A stretch of 64,000 nucleotides of DNA from Amycolatopsis lexingtonensis (GTDB lineage Bacteria > Actinomycetota > Actinomycetes > Mycobacteriales > Pseudonocardiaceae), in NCBI RefSeq assembly GCF_014873755.1, contig NZ_JADBEG010000001.1, forward strand, positions 4,528,501 to 4,592,500, written 5' to 3'. The translations under genes and the position numbers were made by a program. Below are positions 1 through 7,933 of the stretch, one piece after another (within the stretch, counting starts at the first letter, position 1; every line of letters begins with the position of its first letter). Below the pieces are notes generated by a model. It was not told the origin of the DNA and searched no databases. It worked only from the letters and a program-made list of their open reading frames with translations.

Positions 1-732
1 GCCGCGGTCACCGACTACGGCCGTCACGGCGTGGTCGTCGACCTCGCCTCGGGCGCGGTGACCCTGGCCCTGGACCGGCAGGACTACCACACCGAGACGG
101 TCCGGTTCCCGGTCGCGTTCCTCGGCGCGCAGGTCGTCGCCGCCACCGACTGGAACCGGCTCGACGTCTTCGAGGCGGCCACGGGGCGCCTGCTCACCGA
201 GCGCGTCACGACCCGCGAGGAGAGCCCCGAGCACTACCTCGACTACTTCCAGGGCGCACTGCTGCCGAGCCCATCCGGGCGGTCCCTGCTCGTGGACGGC
301 TGGGTCTGGCAGCCGGAGGGGATCCCGCTGGTGCTCGACTGCGCGGCCTGGCTCGCGGGCGAGACGCACGCGCCCGAGCACGGCCAGGCGCTCACCTTCC
401 GCGATCCCTGGGACGTGCCGATGGCTTGGGTGGACGAGGAAACTGTCGCGCTGCAAGAGATCGGCGACGAGCGGACGATCGACGGCGTCCAGCTCCACGA
501 CGCGCGGACCGGACGCCGGCTCGGGATGTTCGCGGGCCCGAAGGGACCGATGTGGGGCCACGGCGGGCTGCTGTACGTCACCGCCGAGGACGGGTTCGAG
601 GTCTGGGACCCCGCCGACGGTGCCCGGATCGGCTTCGCGGCGGGCTTCCGCCCCACCGCGCACGACCCGGCGAGCGGCGCCTTCGCCGAACTCCGTAACG
701 ATCAGCTGAGGATCTGGGCACCCGTCGGATAA
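1..732 (+). CDS. C-terminal part of a WD40/YncE-like beta-propeller protein (truncated by window edge)
   Basis: The reading frame is open from the first base, so the start lies outside the window; an internal GTG at 31 is probably not the true start. About 243 residues are visible. They show the repeating pattern of a beta-propeller: short strands ending in DxxxG turns such as DLASGAV, EAATGRLL, DARTGRRLG and DPADGARIG, each followed by a hydrophobic strand. No signal peptide or catalytic motif can be judged because the N-terminus is missing. Such proteins are usually ligand- or protein-binding scaffolds, and nothing in the visible part gives a specific role. The gene ends 59 bp before the next gene on the same strand. 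The fold call is fairly secure; function is unknown. Confidence 0.6.
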   Translation, partial: AAVTDYGRHGVVVDLASGAVTLALDRQDYHTETVRFPVAFLGAQVVAATDWNRLDVFEAATGRLLTERVTTREESPEHYLDYFQGALLPSPSGRSLLVDGWVWQPEGIPLVLDCAAWLAGETHAPEHGQALTFRDPWDVPMAWVDEETVALQEIGDERTIDGVQLHDARTGRRLGMFAGPKGPMWGHGGLLYVTAEDGFEVWDPADGARIGFAAGFRPTAHDPASGAFAELRNDQLRIWAPVG

Positions 733-791
733 CAACGCTCGTCCCGGGGCAGGAGAACGCCGATGACCTCGGTGAGACCCCGGAGGCGGCC

Positions 792-1421
792 ATGACCACG
801 GCGACCAGATCCCCGCAGAGCACCCTCGTCCACTCCTACCTGTTCCTCCGGCGCGCCATCGGGCTGATCGGCCTGGCGCTGCCGTTCGTCCTGATCCTCG
901 GCAAGCAGTGGGCGCAGGGCGGCGACCTCGTCGGGTCGCTCAGCGGCTACTACTACACCGACGTCCGCGACGTCTTCGTCGGCTCGATGTGCGCCGCCGG
1001 GGTGTTCCTGCTCGCCTACTACGGCCACGACTTCGTCGACAACGTCGCGAGCACCGTGGCCGGGCTCGGCGCGATCGGGCTCGCGCTGTTCCCGACGACG
1101 CCGGACCACGACGTCACGGCGTGGGACCGCACCTCCGGCGTGCTGCACCTGACGTTCGCCGCGGTCTTCTTCCTCTCCCTCGCCTACTTCTGCCTGCGCC
1201 TGTTCCCCCACGACGGCGAGCAGCCCCCCGGTTTCGGCGTCGTCTACCGCGTCTGCGGCGTGGTGATCCTGGCCGCGCTGGTGCTCATCGCGCTGACGAG
1301 CTGGCTGCGGCTGGTGCCCGAGCTACACCCGGCGTTGTGGCTGGAGAGCGTCGCCGTCTGGGCGTTCGGTGTCGCCTGGCTGCTGAAGGGGCAGACGTTG
1401 ACGCCCAAGAGTGTGCCGTAG
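792..1421 (+). CDS. Polytopic membrane protein of unknown function
   Basis: This is a 209-residue integral membrane protein with about six hydrophobic segments, roughly at residues 20-40, 65-85, 85-105, 118-138, 148-170 and 180-200. A polar, tyrosine-rich loop (SGYYYTDVRDVFVG) follows the first segment and looks like the most conserved signature; similar SGYYYTD loops occur in uncharacterised bacterial membrane proteins, some placed with DUF998. The ATG is preceded by GGAGG at 782-786 with good spacing, which supports the start. No transport or enzyme motif is seen. It sits between the propeller gene and the beta-oxidation operon, with an operator-like palindrome downstream, so it is probably a separate transcription unit from fadAB. 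Confidence 0.7.
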   Translation: MTTATRSPQSTLVHSYLFLRRAIGLIGLALPFVLILGKQWAQGGDLVGSLSGYYYTDVRDVFVGSMCAAGVFLLAYYGHDFVDNVASTVAGLGAIGLALFPTTPDHDVTAWDRTSGVLHLTFAAVFFLSLAYFCLRLFPHDGEQPPGFGVVYRVCGVVILAALVLIALTSWLRLVPELHPALWLESVAVWAFGVAWLLKGQTLTPKSVP

Positions 1422-1446
1422 CCCACTCGACCGGGCCACAGCACTG

Positions 1447-1474
1447 GTTACCGACGGGTAACAAGGGCTATCGT
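1447..1474 (+). promoter_or_regulatory. Palindromic operator and -10 element of the fadAB operon
   Basis: GTTACC-GACG-GGTAAC at 1447-1462 is a perfect 6-bp inverted repeat with a 4-bp spacer. A -10-like TATCGT follows at 1469-1474, about 33 bp before the thiolase GTG. The palindrome covers the place where the -35 box and spacer should lie, as expected for repression by a dimeric TetR-family protein. TTAC/GTAA half-sites are typical of actinobacterial fatty-acid regulators. The palindrome is seen directly; the regulator is inferred and is not encoded nearby. Confidence 0.5.
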
Positions 1475-1506
1475 GCGGGCAAAGACCTCTACTTCATGGA
1501 GCTTCA

Positions 1507-2739
1507 GTGGCCGCACCAGCAACGCCGCTCGCGCCGACCGCGCGGGGCGTGCGAAACGTCGCCTTCGTCGAGGGGGTACGCACCCCCTTCGGCAAGGCCG
1601 GCGACAAGGGCATCTACGCCGGGACCCGGGCGGACGACCTCGTCGTCAACGCCATCCGCGAGCTGCTGCGGCGGCACCCCGAGCTGCCGCCCGAGCGCGT
1701 CGACGAGGTGGCGATCGCCGCCACCACCCAGATCGGCGACCAGGGCCTGACCATCGGCCGCACCGCCGCGCTGCTCGCCGGCCTGCCGAAGTCCGTCCCC
1801 GGCTTCGCCATCGACCGCATGTGCGCCGGCGCGATGACCGCCGTCACCAGCGTCGCGTCCGGCATCGGCTTCGGCGCCTACGACATCGCCATCGCCGGCG
1901 GCGTCGAGCACATGGGCCGCCACCCGATGGGCGAGGGCGTCGACCCGAACCCGCGGATCATCGCCGACAAGCTCGTCGACCCGACCGCGCTCGTCATGGG
2001 CCAGACCGCCGAGAACCTGCACGACCGGTTCCCGGCGATCACCAAGCAGCGCACCGACGCCTACGCCGCGCGCAGCCAGGAGCGCTACGCCGAGGCCGTC
2101 AAGACCGGCAAGATCGGCCCCGAGCTGGTCCCGGTCGCCACCCGCTCCAAGGAGCTGGGCTGGGGCCTGGCCACCGAGGACGAGCCGCCCCGCCCGGGCA
2201 CCACGCTCGAAACCCTCGCCGGGCTGAAGACGCCGTTCCGCCCGCACGGCCGGATCACCGCGGGCAACGCGGCCGGCCTCAACGACGGCGCGACCGCCTC
2301 GATCCTCGCCGACGAAGAAACCGCCCGCGAGCTGGGCCTGCCGGTCGCGATGCGGCTGGTCGGCTACTCCTTCGCCGGCGTCGAGCCGGAGGTCATGGGC
2401 ATCGGCCCGGTGCCGGCCACCGAGAAGCTGTTCAAGCGCACCGGCCTGTCCATCGACGACATCGGCCTGTTCGAGATCAACGAAGCCTTCGCCGTGCAGG
2501 TGCTGGCCTTCCTCGACCACTTCGGCATCGACGACGAAGACCCGCGCGTCAACCAGTGGGGCGGCGCGATCGCGTGCGGCCACCCGCTGGCGTCGTCCGG
2601 CGTCCGGCTCATGACGCAGCTGGCGCGCCAGTTCGCCGAGCGGCCCGACGTGCGGTACGGCATGACCACGATGTGCATCGGCATCGGCATGGGCGGCACC
2701 GTGATCTGGGAGAACCCGGCCTTCGAGGGGGCGAAGTAA
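1507..2739 (+). CDS. fadA: Acetyl-CoA C-acyltransferase (thiolase, FadA type)
   Basis: Thiolytic cleavage of 3-ketoacyl-CoA to acetyl-CoA and a shortened acyl-CoA, the last step of beta-oxidation, in the cytosol. The 410-residue protein has normal thiolase length. The nucleophilic Cys106 lies in DRMCAGAMTA near the start of the core, and the C-terminal motifs GGAIACGHPLASSG (catalytic His) and MCIGIGMGGT (second Cys) are intact. The GTG start is preceded by GGAG at 1498-1501 with 5-bp spacing. The stop codon overlaps the next start (TAATG), so it is translationally coupled to the hydratase/dehydrogenase gene, the usual pairing of the two subunits of a bacterial trifunctional complex. Some distance from catabolic thiolases of known specificity cannot be excluded, but the partner gene favours beta-oxidation. 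Confidence 0.9.
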   Translation: MAAPATPLAPTARGVRNVAFVEGVRTPFGKAGDKGIYAGTRADDLVVNAIRELLRRHPELPPERVDEVAIAATTQIGDQGLTIGRTAALLAGLPKSVPGFAIDRMCAGAMTAVTSVASGIGFGAYDIAIAGGVEHMGRHPMGEGVDPNPRIIADKLVDPTALVMGQTAENLHDRFPAITKQRTDAYAARSQERYAEAVKTGKIGPELVPVATRSKELGWGLATEDEPPRPGTTLETLAGLKTPFRPHGRITAGNAAGLNDGATASILADEETARELGLPVAMRLVGYSFAGVEPEVMGIGPVPATEKLFKRTGLSIDDIGLFEINEAFAVQVLAFLDHFGIDDEDPRVNQWGGAIACGHPLASSGVRLMTQLARQFAERPDVRYGMTTMCIGIGMGGTVIWENPAFEGAK

Positions 2740-4850
2740 TGACTTTCACCGCTGAAGAAGCGAAGGCCGCTTTCCCGGACGAGGTCGTCACGCACGCCGT
2801 GACGCGCCTGGTGAAGGTGCCCGGGCTCACCAAGCCCGTCGCGCTCATCACGCTCGACAACGGCCACGACCACACCCGGCCGAACACCTTCGGCCCGCAG
2901 GGTCTGGTGTCCCTGAACGCCGCGCTGGACAAGGCGTTCGAGGCCGAGCCGGCCGCGATCGCCGTCACCGGCAAGCCGTTCATCTTCGCCGTCGGCGCCG
3001 ACCTGTCCGGTGTCGAGGCCGTCGCCGACCCGAAGCTGGCGCGCGAGATCGCCCAGACCGGGCACGACGTGTTCCGCCGCCTCACCGAGACGGAGATCCC
3101 GACGTTCGGGTTCGTCAACGGCGCGGTCATGGGCGGCGGCCTGGAGCTGGCGCTGTCCTGCCACTACCGGACGCTGTCGGAGAACACCGCCGCCATCGCG
3201 TTCCCCGAGGTCTTCCTCGGCCTGTTCCCGGGCTGGGGCGGCACGCAGCTGCTGCCGAACCTCATCGGCGCCGACGCCGCTGTCACGGTGATCATCGAGA
3301 ACGCACTGGCGCAGAACAAGATGCTCTCCGTCAAGCAGGCGGCCGAGCTCGGCATCGTCGACGTCGTCTTCGGCTCGGCCGACTACCTCGAGCAGTCGCT
3401 GCTGTGGCTGGCGAAGGTCGTCAGCGGCGAAATCACCCCCGCCCGCCGCGAGATCGACCGCGGTTCCGGCTGGGACGCCGCCATCGCCCGCGCCAAGTCC
3501 ATTGTGGACGGCCGGACGCATGGCGCCTCGCCAGGCGCCACCAAGGCCGTCGAGCTGCTCGAACTCGCGAAGGAGAACGACCTCGACCGCGGGTACGCCG
3601 CCGAGACCGACGGCCTCGCCGCGCTGCTCATGTCCGACGTCCTGCGCGCCGGGCTGTACTCGTTCAACCTGGTCAACAAGCGCGCCAAGCGCCCGGCCGG
3701 CGCGCCGGACAAGTCGTTGGCCCGCAAGGTGAACAAGGTCGGCATCGTCGGCGCCGGCCTGATGGCCAGCCAGCTCGCGCTGCTGTTCGTGCGCCGTCTG
3801 AAGGTGCCGGTCGTGCTGACCGACGTCGACCAGGAGCGCGTCGACAAGGGCGTCGGCTACGTCCACGCCGAGATCGACAAGCTGCTGAGCAAGAAGCGCG
3901 TGTCCCCGGACGGCGCGAACCGGCTCAAGGCGCTGGTCTCCGGTTCGCTCGACAAGGCCGCGTTCTCCGACGCCGACTTCGTCATCGAAGCCGTCTTCGA
4001 GGAGCTGGGCGTCAAGCAGCAGGTGTTCGCGGAGCTGGAGCAGCACGTCTCCCCCGAGGCGATCCTGGCGACGAACACCTCGTCGCTGTCGATCACCGCG
4101 ATGGCGTCGAAGCTGCAGCACCCCGAGCGCGTGGTCGGCTTCCACTTCTTCAACCCGGTCGCCGTGCTGCCGCTGCTGGAGATCGTCCGCGGCGAGCAGA
4201 CCGACGACGCTTCGCTGGCGACGGCGTTCTCGGTCGGCAAGCAGCTGAAGAAGTCCAGCGTGCTGGTGAAGGACGCGAGCGCGTTCGTCGTCAACCGGCT
4301 CCTGCTGCGCTTCCTCGGCGAGGTGCTGGTGACCGTCGACGAGGGCACGCCGTTCGACGTCGCCGACTCCGCGCTCGAGCCGCTGGGCCTGCCGATGACG
4401 CCGCTGACGCTGATGCAGCTCGTCGGCCCGGCCATCGCGCTGCACGTCGGAGAGACGCTGCACGAGGCGTTCCCGGACCGGTTCACCGTGTCCGAGAACC
4501 TCGCGAAGTTCGTCAAGGCGGGCAAGAAGGGCGTCTGGGTCTGGGACGCGCAGGGCAACCAGTCGGCCGACCCCGAGGTCGTCGAGCTGTGGACGCAGGG
4601 CGACAAGCCGTCCACTTCGGAGCAGGTGCGCGACCGGGCGCTGTCGGCCATCGCCGAGGAGATCCGGATCATGCTCGACGAGGGCGTGGTCGCCGAGGCG
4701 CAGGACATCGACCTGTGCCTGATCCTCGGCGCGGGCTGGCCGTTCTGGAACGGCGGCATCACGCCGTACCTGGACCGCTCCGGCGTGTCCGAGCGCGTGA
4801 ACGGCAAGCCGTTCCTCGCCCCGGGCGTGGCCTCGGTTCCGGCTTCCTAG
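2739..4850 (+). CDS. fadB: Bifunctional enoyl-CoA hydratase / 3-hydroxyacyl-CoA dehydrogenase (FadB/FadJ type)
   Basis: The alpha subunit of the beta-oxidation complex: hydrates enoyl-CoA and oxidises L-3-hydroxyacyl-CoA with NAD+. It has 703 residues, the family length. Residues 1-300 are a crotonase domain with the oxyanion-hole motif MGGGLELAL and the two acidic residues Glu136 and Glu157 (FPEVFLGLFPGWGG). Residues 333-500 are a Rossmann domain starting KVGIVGAGLMASQLA; the usual Gly after GLM is Ala here. The catalytic His is in GFHFFNP and NTSSLSI is present; a C-terminal helical dehydrogenase domain follows. The start codon overlaps the fadA stop by one base. The last 4 bp overlap the end of a convergent gene at 4847, so no independent terminator fits between them. 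Confidence 0.92.
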   Translation: MTFTAEEAKAAFPDEVVTHAVTRLVKVPGLTKPVALITLDNGHDHTRPNTFGPQGLVSLNAALDKAFEAEPAAIAVTGKPFIFAVGADLSGVEAVADPKLAREIAQTGHDVFRRLTETEIPTFGFVNGAVMGGGLELALSCHYRTLSENTAAIAFPEVFLGLFPGWGGTQLLPNLIGADAAVTVIIENALAQNKMLSVKQAAELGIVDVVFGSADYLEQSLLWLAKVVSGEITPARREIDRGSGWDAAIARAKSIVDGRTHGASPGATKAVELLELAKENDLDRGYAAETDGLAALLMSDVLRAGLYSFNLVNKRAKRPAGAPDKSLARKVNKVGIVGAGLMASQLALLFVRRLKVPVVLTDVDQERVDKGVGYVHAEIDKLLSKKRVSPDGANRLKALVSGSLDKAAFSDADFVIEAVFEELGVKQQVFAELEQHVSPEAILATNTSSLSITAMASKLQHPERVVGFHFFNPVAVLPLLEIVRGEQTDDASLATAFSVGKQLKKSSVLVKDASAFVVNRLLLRFLGEVLVTVDEGTPFDVADSALEPLGLPMTPLTLMQLVGPAIALHVGETLHEAFPDRFTVSENLAKFVKAGKKGVWVWDAQGNQSADPEVVELWTQGDKPSTSEQVRDRALSAIAEEIRIMLDEGVVAEAQDIDLCLILGAGWPFWNGGITPYLDRSGVSERVNGKPFLAPGVASVPAS

Positions 4851-5275
4851 TATTCGCCCTCACGAGGGCACTTCGGCGGCGGCGCGGTGAGTTTCAGCTG
4901 CGCCGCCGTCGCGTCGGAATCGATGACCGTCACGCGCTCCGCGGTCCGGAAGCGCGCGTGCAGCTCCTGCGCCCAGGCCTTCAGATCGGTGCCCGGGACG
5001 GCGAGCAGCGAGACCGACGGCGGGTCCACGAACACTCGCCGCGCCTTCGGGTCAGCGCGGACTTCCGGCAGCGCCGCCCGCAGCTCGGCGTCGGCCGGGA
5101 AGACCACGATCACCGCCGCGCACAGCGTGTGGCCGGCCAGCGGCGCGGGGTTCGTGTCCACCGGCAGGTCCGGCGGCCGCTTCAGCTCCGCGACGCCGAA
5201 CGCCAGCCCCACACCGGCGAGCAGGGCCAGCGCGACGGCCGGGACGACCACGCGGACCAGCGGCTTGTCCTCCAC
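4847..5275 (-). CDS. Small membrane-anchored protein of unknown function
   Basis: A 142-residue protein that I do not recognise. The N-terminus has a basic patch and one transmembrane helix at about residues 9-28 (VVVPAVALALLAGVGLAFGV), followed by an extracytoplasmic region with two cysteines (HTLCAAV and PPKCPREGEY) that could form a disulfide. The GTG at 5275 is the best start, but no clear ribosome binding site is visible; a TTG two codons upstream is possible. It is divergent from the PHP gene with about 70 bp between the starts, and its stop overlaps the fadB stop. Hydrophobicity and codon use support a real gene; no role can be assigned. Confidence 0.6.
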   Translation of the reverse strand: MEDKPLVRVVVPAVALALLAGVGLAFGVAELKRPPDLPVDTNPAPLAGHTLCAAVIVVFPADAELRAALPEVRADPKARRVFVDPPSVSLLAVPGTDLKAWAQELHARFRTAERVTVIDSDATAAQLKLTAPPPKCPREGEY

Positions 5276-5344
5276 ACCCAAGATCACAGCACACGTTGGC
5301 CGCCGGGACACCGCCCGTTCACCCCGGCGGCTTAGCGTCCCGCC

Positions 5345-6874
5345 GTGACCACCGACAGACGCCGGTTCCTCAAGGGTGCCGGGCTCGCGGCCGCCGCCGC
5401 GGGCGTGCCCCTCCCCGCTTCCGCAAGCCTCGACGTGAGCCGGTTGTGCGGCCGCTACCAGTGGCTGGTGGGCGACCACCACACGCACAGCCAGTACTCC
5501 TACGACGCGATGTACCGGATCGACCAGATCGCGGGCGGCGGGCGGGCGCACGGCGCCGACTGGATCGTCTTCACCGACCACGGCCACGCCGAGCACGAGA
5601 AGGTGTCGGTCGAGCCGACGGAAGCCGACTTCCTCGCCGCCCGGCGGAAGTACCCGGATCTGCTGCTGTGGCACGGCATGGAGTGGAACGTGCCGGGCGC
5701 CGAGCACGCGACCGTGTTCTTCCAGGCCGGCGATCAGCAGGCGGCGAAGCTGCGCGAATTCGAGCGGAGCTTCGACTGGCGGCTGACGAACTCCGAGGCG
5801 TCGAGCCCGGCGAACGAGGCGCTCGCGCTGCGGGCGTTGCGCTGGCTCGCCGACGAAGAACGCGCACGGCGGATCCACGCGCCGGTCGTGCTGATCAACC
5901 ACCCCCTGCGCAACGGCCGCGTCGCCCCGCACGAGCTGCGCGCCTACCGCGACGCCGCCCCGCACATCGTGATCGGCATGGAAGGCGCGCCCGGCGCGCA
6001 GGCCGACGGCTTCCCGAAGCCGCTCGGCAACGGCGGCGCGCGCGGCGGGTACGCCAACAGCGCGGGCCCGAACTCGTGGCCGGGCTACCCCGCCGAGGCG
6101 TACCGGACGTTCGGCGGCTGGGACTGGTCGACGGCGAAGGTCGGCGGGCTCTGGGACTCGCTGCTCGCCGAGGGCAAGCCGTGGTGGATCACCACGAACT
6201 CCGATTCGCACTACAACCGCGGCGACACGCTGGTGCGCCCGCAGGTCCCGGACGGCTGGTACGACACGACCGGCAAGTTCCCCGACCCGGTCGACACCGG
6301 CACTCCGCAGCTGCTCGCGCCCTACGCGGACTTCTACCCGGGCGAATTCAGCCGGACGCACGTCGGCGTCACCCGGCGCAGCCTCGAAGGCGTGCTGGAA
6401 GGCCTGCGCGCGGGCCGGATCTGGCTGTCGCACGGCGGCCTGGTCCAGGCGCTCGAGGTCGGCGCGTACGGCGACGGTGCGGCGGCGACGCTCGGCGGCC
6501 GGCTGCGGGTGCGCCGCGGCTCGGACGTCACGCTGGTGGTCGCCGCGCGGCTGGCGTCCCAGCCGAACGGCGGCGGGGCGATCCCGCGGCTGGCCCGGCT
6601 GGACGTCGTCGCGGGCCCGGTCACCGGTCCGGTGACCGACCCGGACACGATGACGGCGCCGGGCACGCGGGTCGCGGAGTCGTTCGAACCGCGCTGGGCC
6701 CCCGGGCGGCAGGTGGTGTTCCGGCACACCTTCCGGAACGTGCGGGCGCCGTTCTACGCGCGGATCCGTGGCACGTCGGGCGACGGCGAGCCGACGCCGG
6801 ACGTCATCGGGCAGGCAAACCCGTTCGAGGACTTGTGGATGTACGCGAACCCGATTTTCGTGGACGTGTGCTGA
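5345..6874 (+). CDS. Tat-exported PHP-domain protein (putative metal-dependent phosphoesterase)
   Basis: A 509-residue protein beginning with a twin-arginine signal (RRRFLKG at residues 5-11, then an alanine-rich stretch ending ASA near residue 28), so it is probably folded with its metals in the cytoplasm and exported. A PHP domain follows: His45, His46 and His48 in GDHHTHS, Asp78 and His79 in FTDHGH, then HGMEWN and a histidine in ITTNSDSHYN near residue 285, the usual metal ligands. The C-terminal 150 residues look like a beta-rich accessory domain. PHP proteins hydrolyse phosphoester bonds in nucleotides or nucleic acids; the substrate here is unknown. Its end overlaps the start of the esterase gene, so the two are probably co-expressed. 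Confidence 0.8.
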   Translation: MTTDRRRFLKGAGLAAAAAGVPLPASASLDVSRLCGRYQWLVGDHHTHSQYSYDAMYRIDQIAGGGRAHGADWIVFTDHGHAEHEKVSVEPTEADFLAARRKYPDLLLWHGMEWNVPGAEHATVFFQAGDQQAAKLREFERSFDWRLTNSEASSPANEALALRALRWLADEERARRIHAPVVLINHPLRNGRVAPHELRAYRDAAPHIVIGMEGAPGAQADGFPKPLGNGGARGGYANSAGPNSWPGYPAEAYRTFGGWDWSTAKVGGLWDSLLAEGKPWWITTNSDSHYNRGDTLVRPQVPDGWYDTTGKFPDPVDTGTPQLLAPYADFYPGEFSRTHVGVTRRSLEGVLEGLRAGRIWLSHGGLVQALEVGAYGDGAAATLGGRLRVRRGSDVTLVVAARLASQPNGGGAIPRLARLDVVAGPVTGPVTDPDTMTAPGTRVAESFEPRWAPGRQVVFRHTFRNVRAPFYARIRGTSGDGEPTPDVIGQANPFEDLWMYANPIFVDVC

Positions 6875-7929
6875 ACGGAAGAGTGCTGCTCGTCCGGGCG
6901 GTGATGGCCGGGCTGCGCTGGCTGCTGGGCCTGCCCGCGCCGGTGCTGCGCGTGCTCGCGGGCCGTCCGGTGGTGGTGGACGGGCGGCAGCCGGTGCTTT
7001 CGGCCCAGGTGCTGATGCGGGTGTCGCGGTTCGCGCCGTTCGACGCGCCGCACCGGAACGGCAGCCTCGCGCGGGCCCGGGCCGAGCTGAACCTGGCGGG
7101 CGCGCTCGCGGGCGCGGGGATCTGCCCGGGCGTCCGGACGCGCGACTCGTCGTGGCCCGGGCCCGGCGGCCCGCTGCCGCTGCGGCACTACGAACCGGCC
7201 GGGCTCCCGGCGCCCGGCCCGGCGCTCGTGTACTTCCACGGCGGCGGGTTCGTGCTCGGCAGCCTGGACACGCACGAAGGCGCGTGCCGGCTGCTGGCCG
7301 AGGAGGCCGGCGTCCGGGTGGTGTCGATCGGCTACCGGCTGGCACCGGAACACCCGTTCCCCGCGGCGGCTTCGGACGCGGTGGCGGCGTTCGCCTACGT
7401 GCACTCGCGGGCGGCGGACTTCGACATCGACGCGGACCGGCTCGCCGTGGGCGGCGACAGCAGCGGCGGCAACCTGGCCGCGGTGGTGGCCCACGCGGGC
7501 GCCCGCGGCGAGCTGCCCCGCCCGGCGTTCAGCCTCCTGCTCACCCCGGCGACGGACGCGCTCGGCGGTTCGGCGTCGCACCGCCAGTTCGGCTCGGGCT
7601 TCCGGCTCGACCGCGACGAGTGGGCCTGGTACCGCGCGCAGTACCTGCGTGACCCCGCTTCCTACCGCGACCCGCGGGCGTCGGTGCTGTACGACGAGAC
7701 CCTCGACGGCCTCCCGCCGACGTACGTGGCGACGTGCGGCTTCGACCTGCTGCGCGACGAAGGCGAGGCCTACGCGGCCCGGCTCGCCGCCGCCGGAGTC
7801 CCGCTGGTGCACCGGCGGCACGAAGGCCAGTTGCACGGCTTCGCGAACCGCGTCGGCATCGACCCGGACGCCCGCGCGGCCCTCCTCCACGCAGCCGGCG
7901 TCCTGCGTGCCGGTCTCGCCCTCGGCTGA
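6868..7929 (+). CDS. Alpha/beta hydrolase of the hormone-sensitive-lipase family
   Basis: A carboxylesterase or lipase of about 353 residues. The HSL signature is complete: oxyanion-hole HGGG at 124-127 (VYFHGGGFVLGS), nucleophile Ser198 in GGDSSGGN, the acidic residue in CGFDLLRDEG and the catalytic His in GQLHGF. The N-terminal 100 residues form a hydrophobic cap (VMAGLRWLLGLPAPVLRVL) that may touch the membrane. The GTG at 6868 overlaps the PHP stop by 7 bp; GTG at 6883 or 6901 are alternatives, and none has an ideal ribosome binding site. It ends 4 bp before a convergent histidine kinase stop. Short- to medium-chain esters are the likely substrates by family. Confidence 0.85.
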   Translation: MLNGRVLLVRAVMAGLRWLLGLPAPVLRVLAGRPVVVDGRQPVLSAQVLMRVSRFAPFDAPHRNGSLARARAELNLAGALAGAGICPGVRTRDSSWPGPGGPLPLRHYEPAGLPAPGPALVYFHGGGFVLGSLDTHEGACRLLAEEAGVRVVSIGYRLAPEHPFPAAASDAVAAFAYVHSRAADFDIDADRLAVGGDSSGGNLAAVVAHAGARGELPRPAFSLLLTPATDALGGSASHRQFGSGFRLDRDEWAWYRAQYLRDPASYRDPRASVLYDETLDGLPPTYVATCGFDLLRDEGEAYAARLAAAGVPLVHRRHEGQLHGFANRVGIDPDARAALLHAAGVLRAGLALG

Positions 7930-7933
7930 CCGC

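Noticed and set aside
1473..4850. A 1125-residue open frame covering thiolase and dehydrogenase
   Set aside because: The first 420 codons are an Arg-rich shadow of the thiolase gene in another frame. The real fadB begins at 2739, where homology and the TAATG overlap start.
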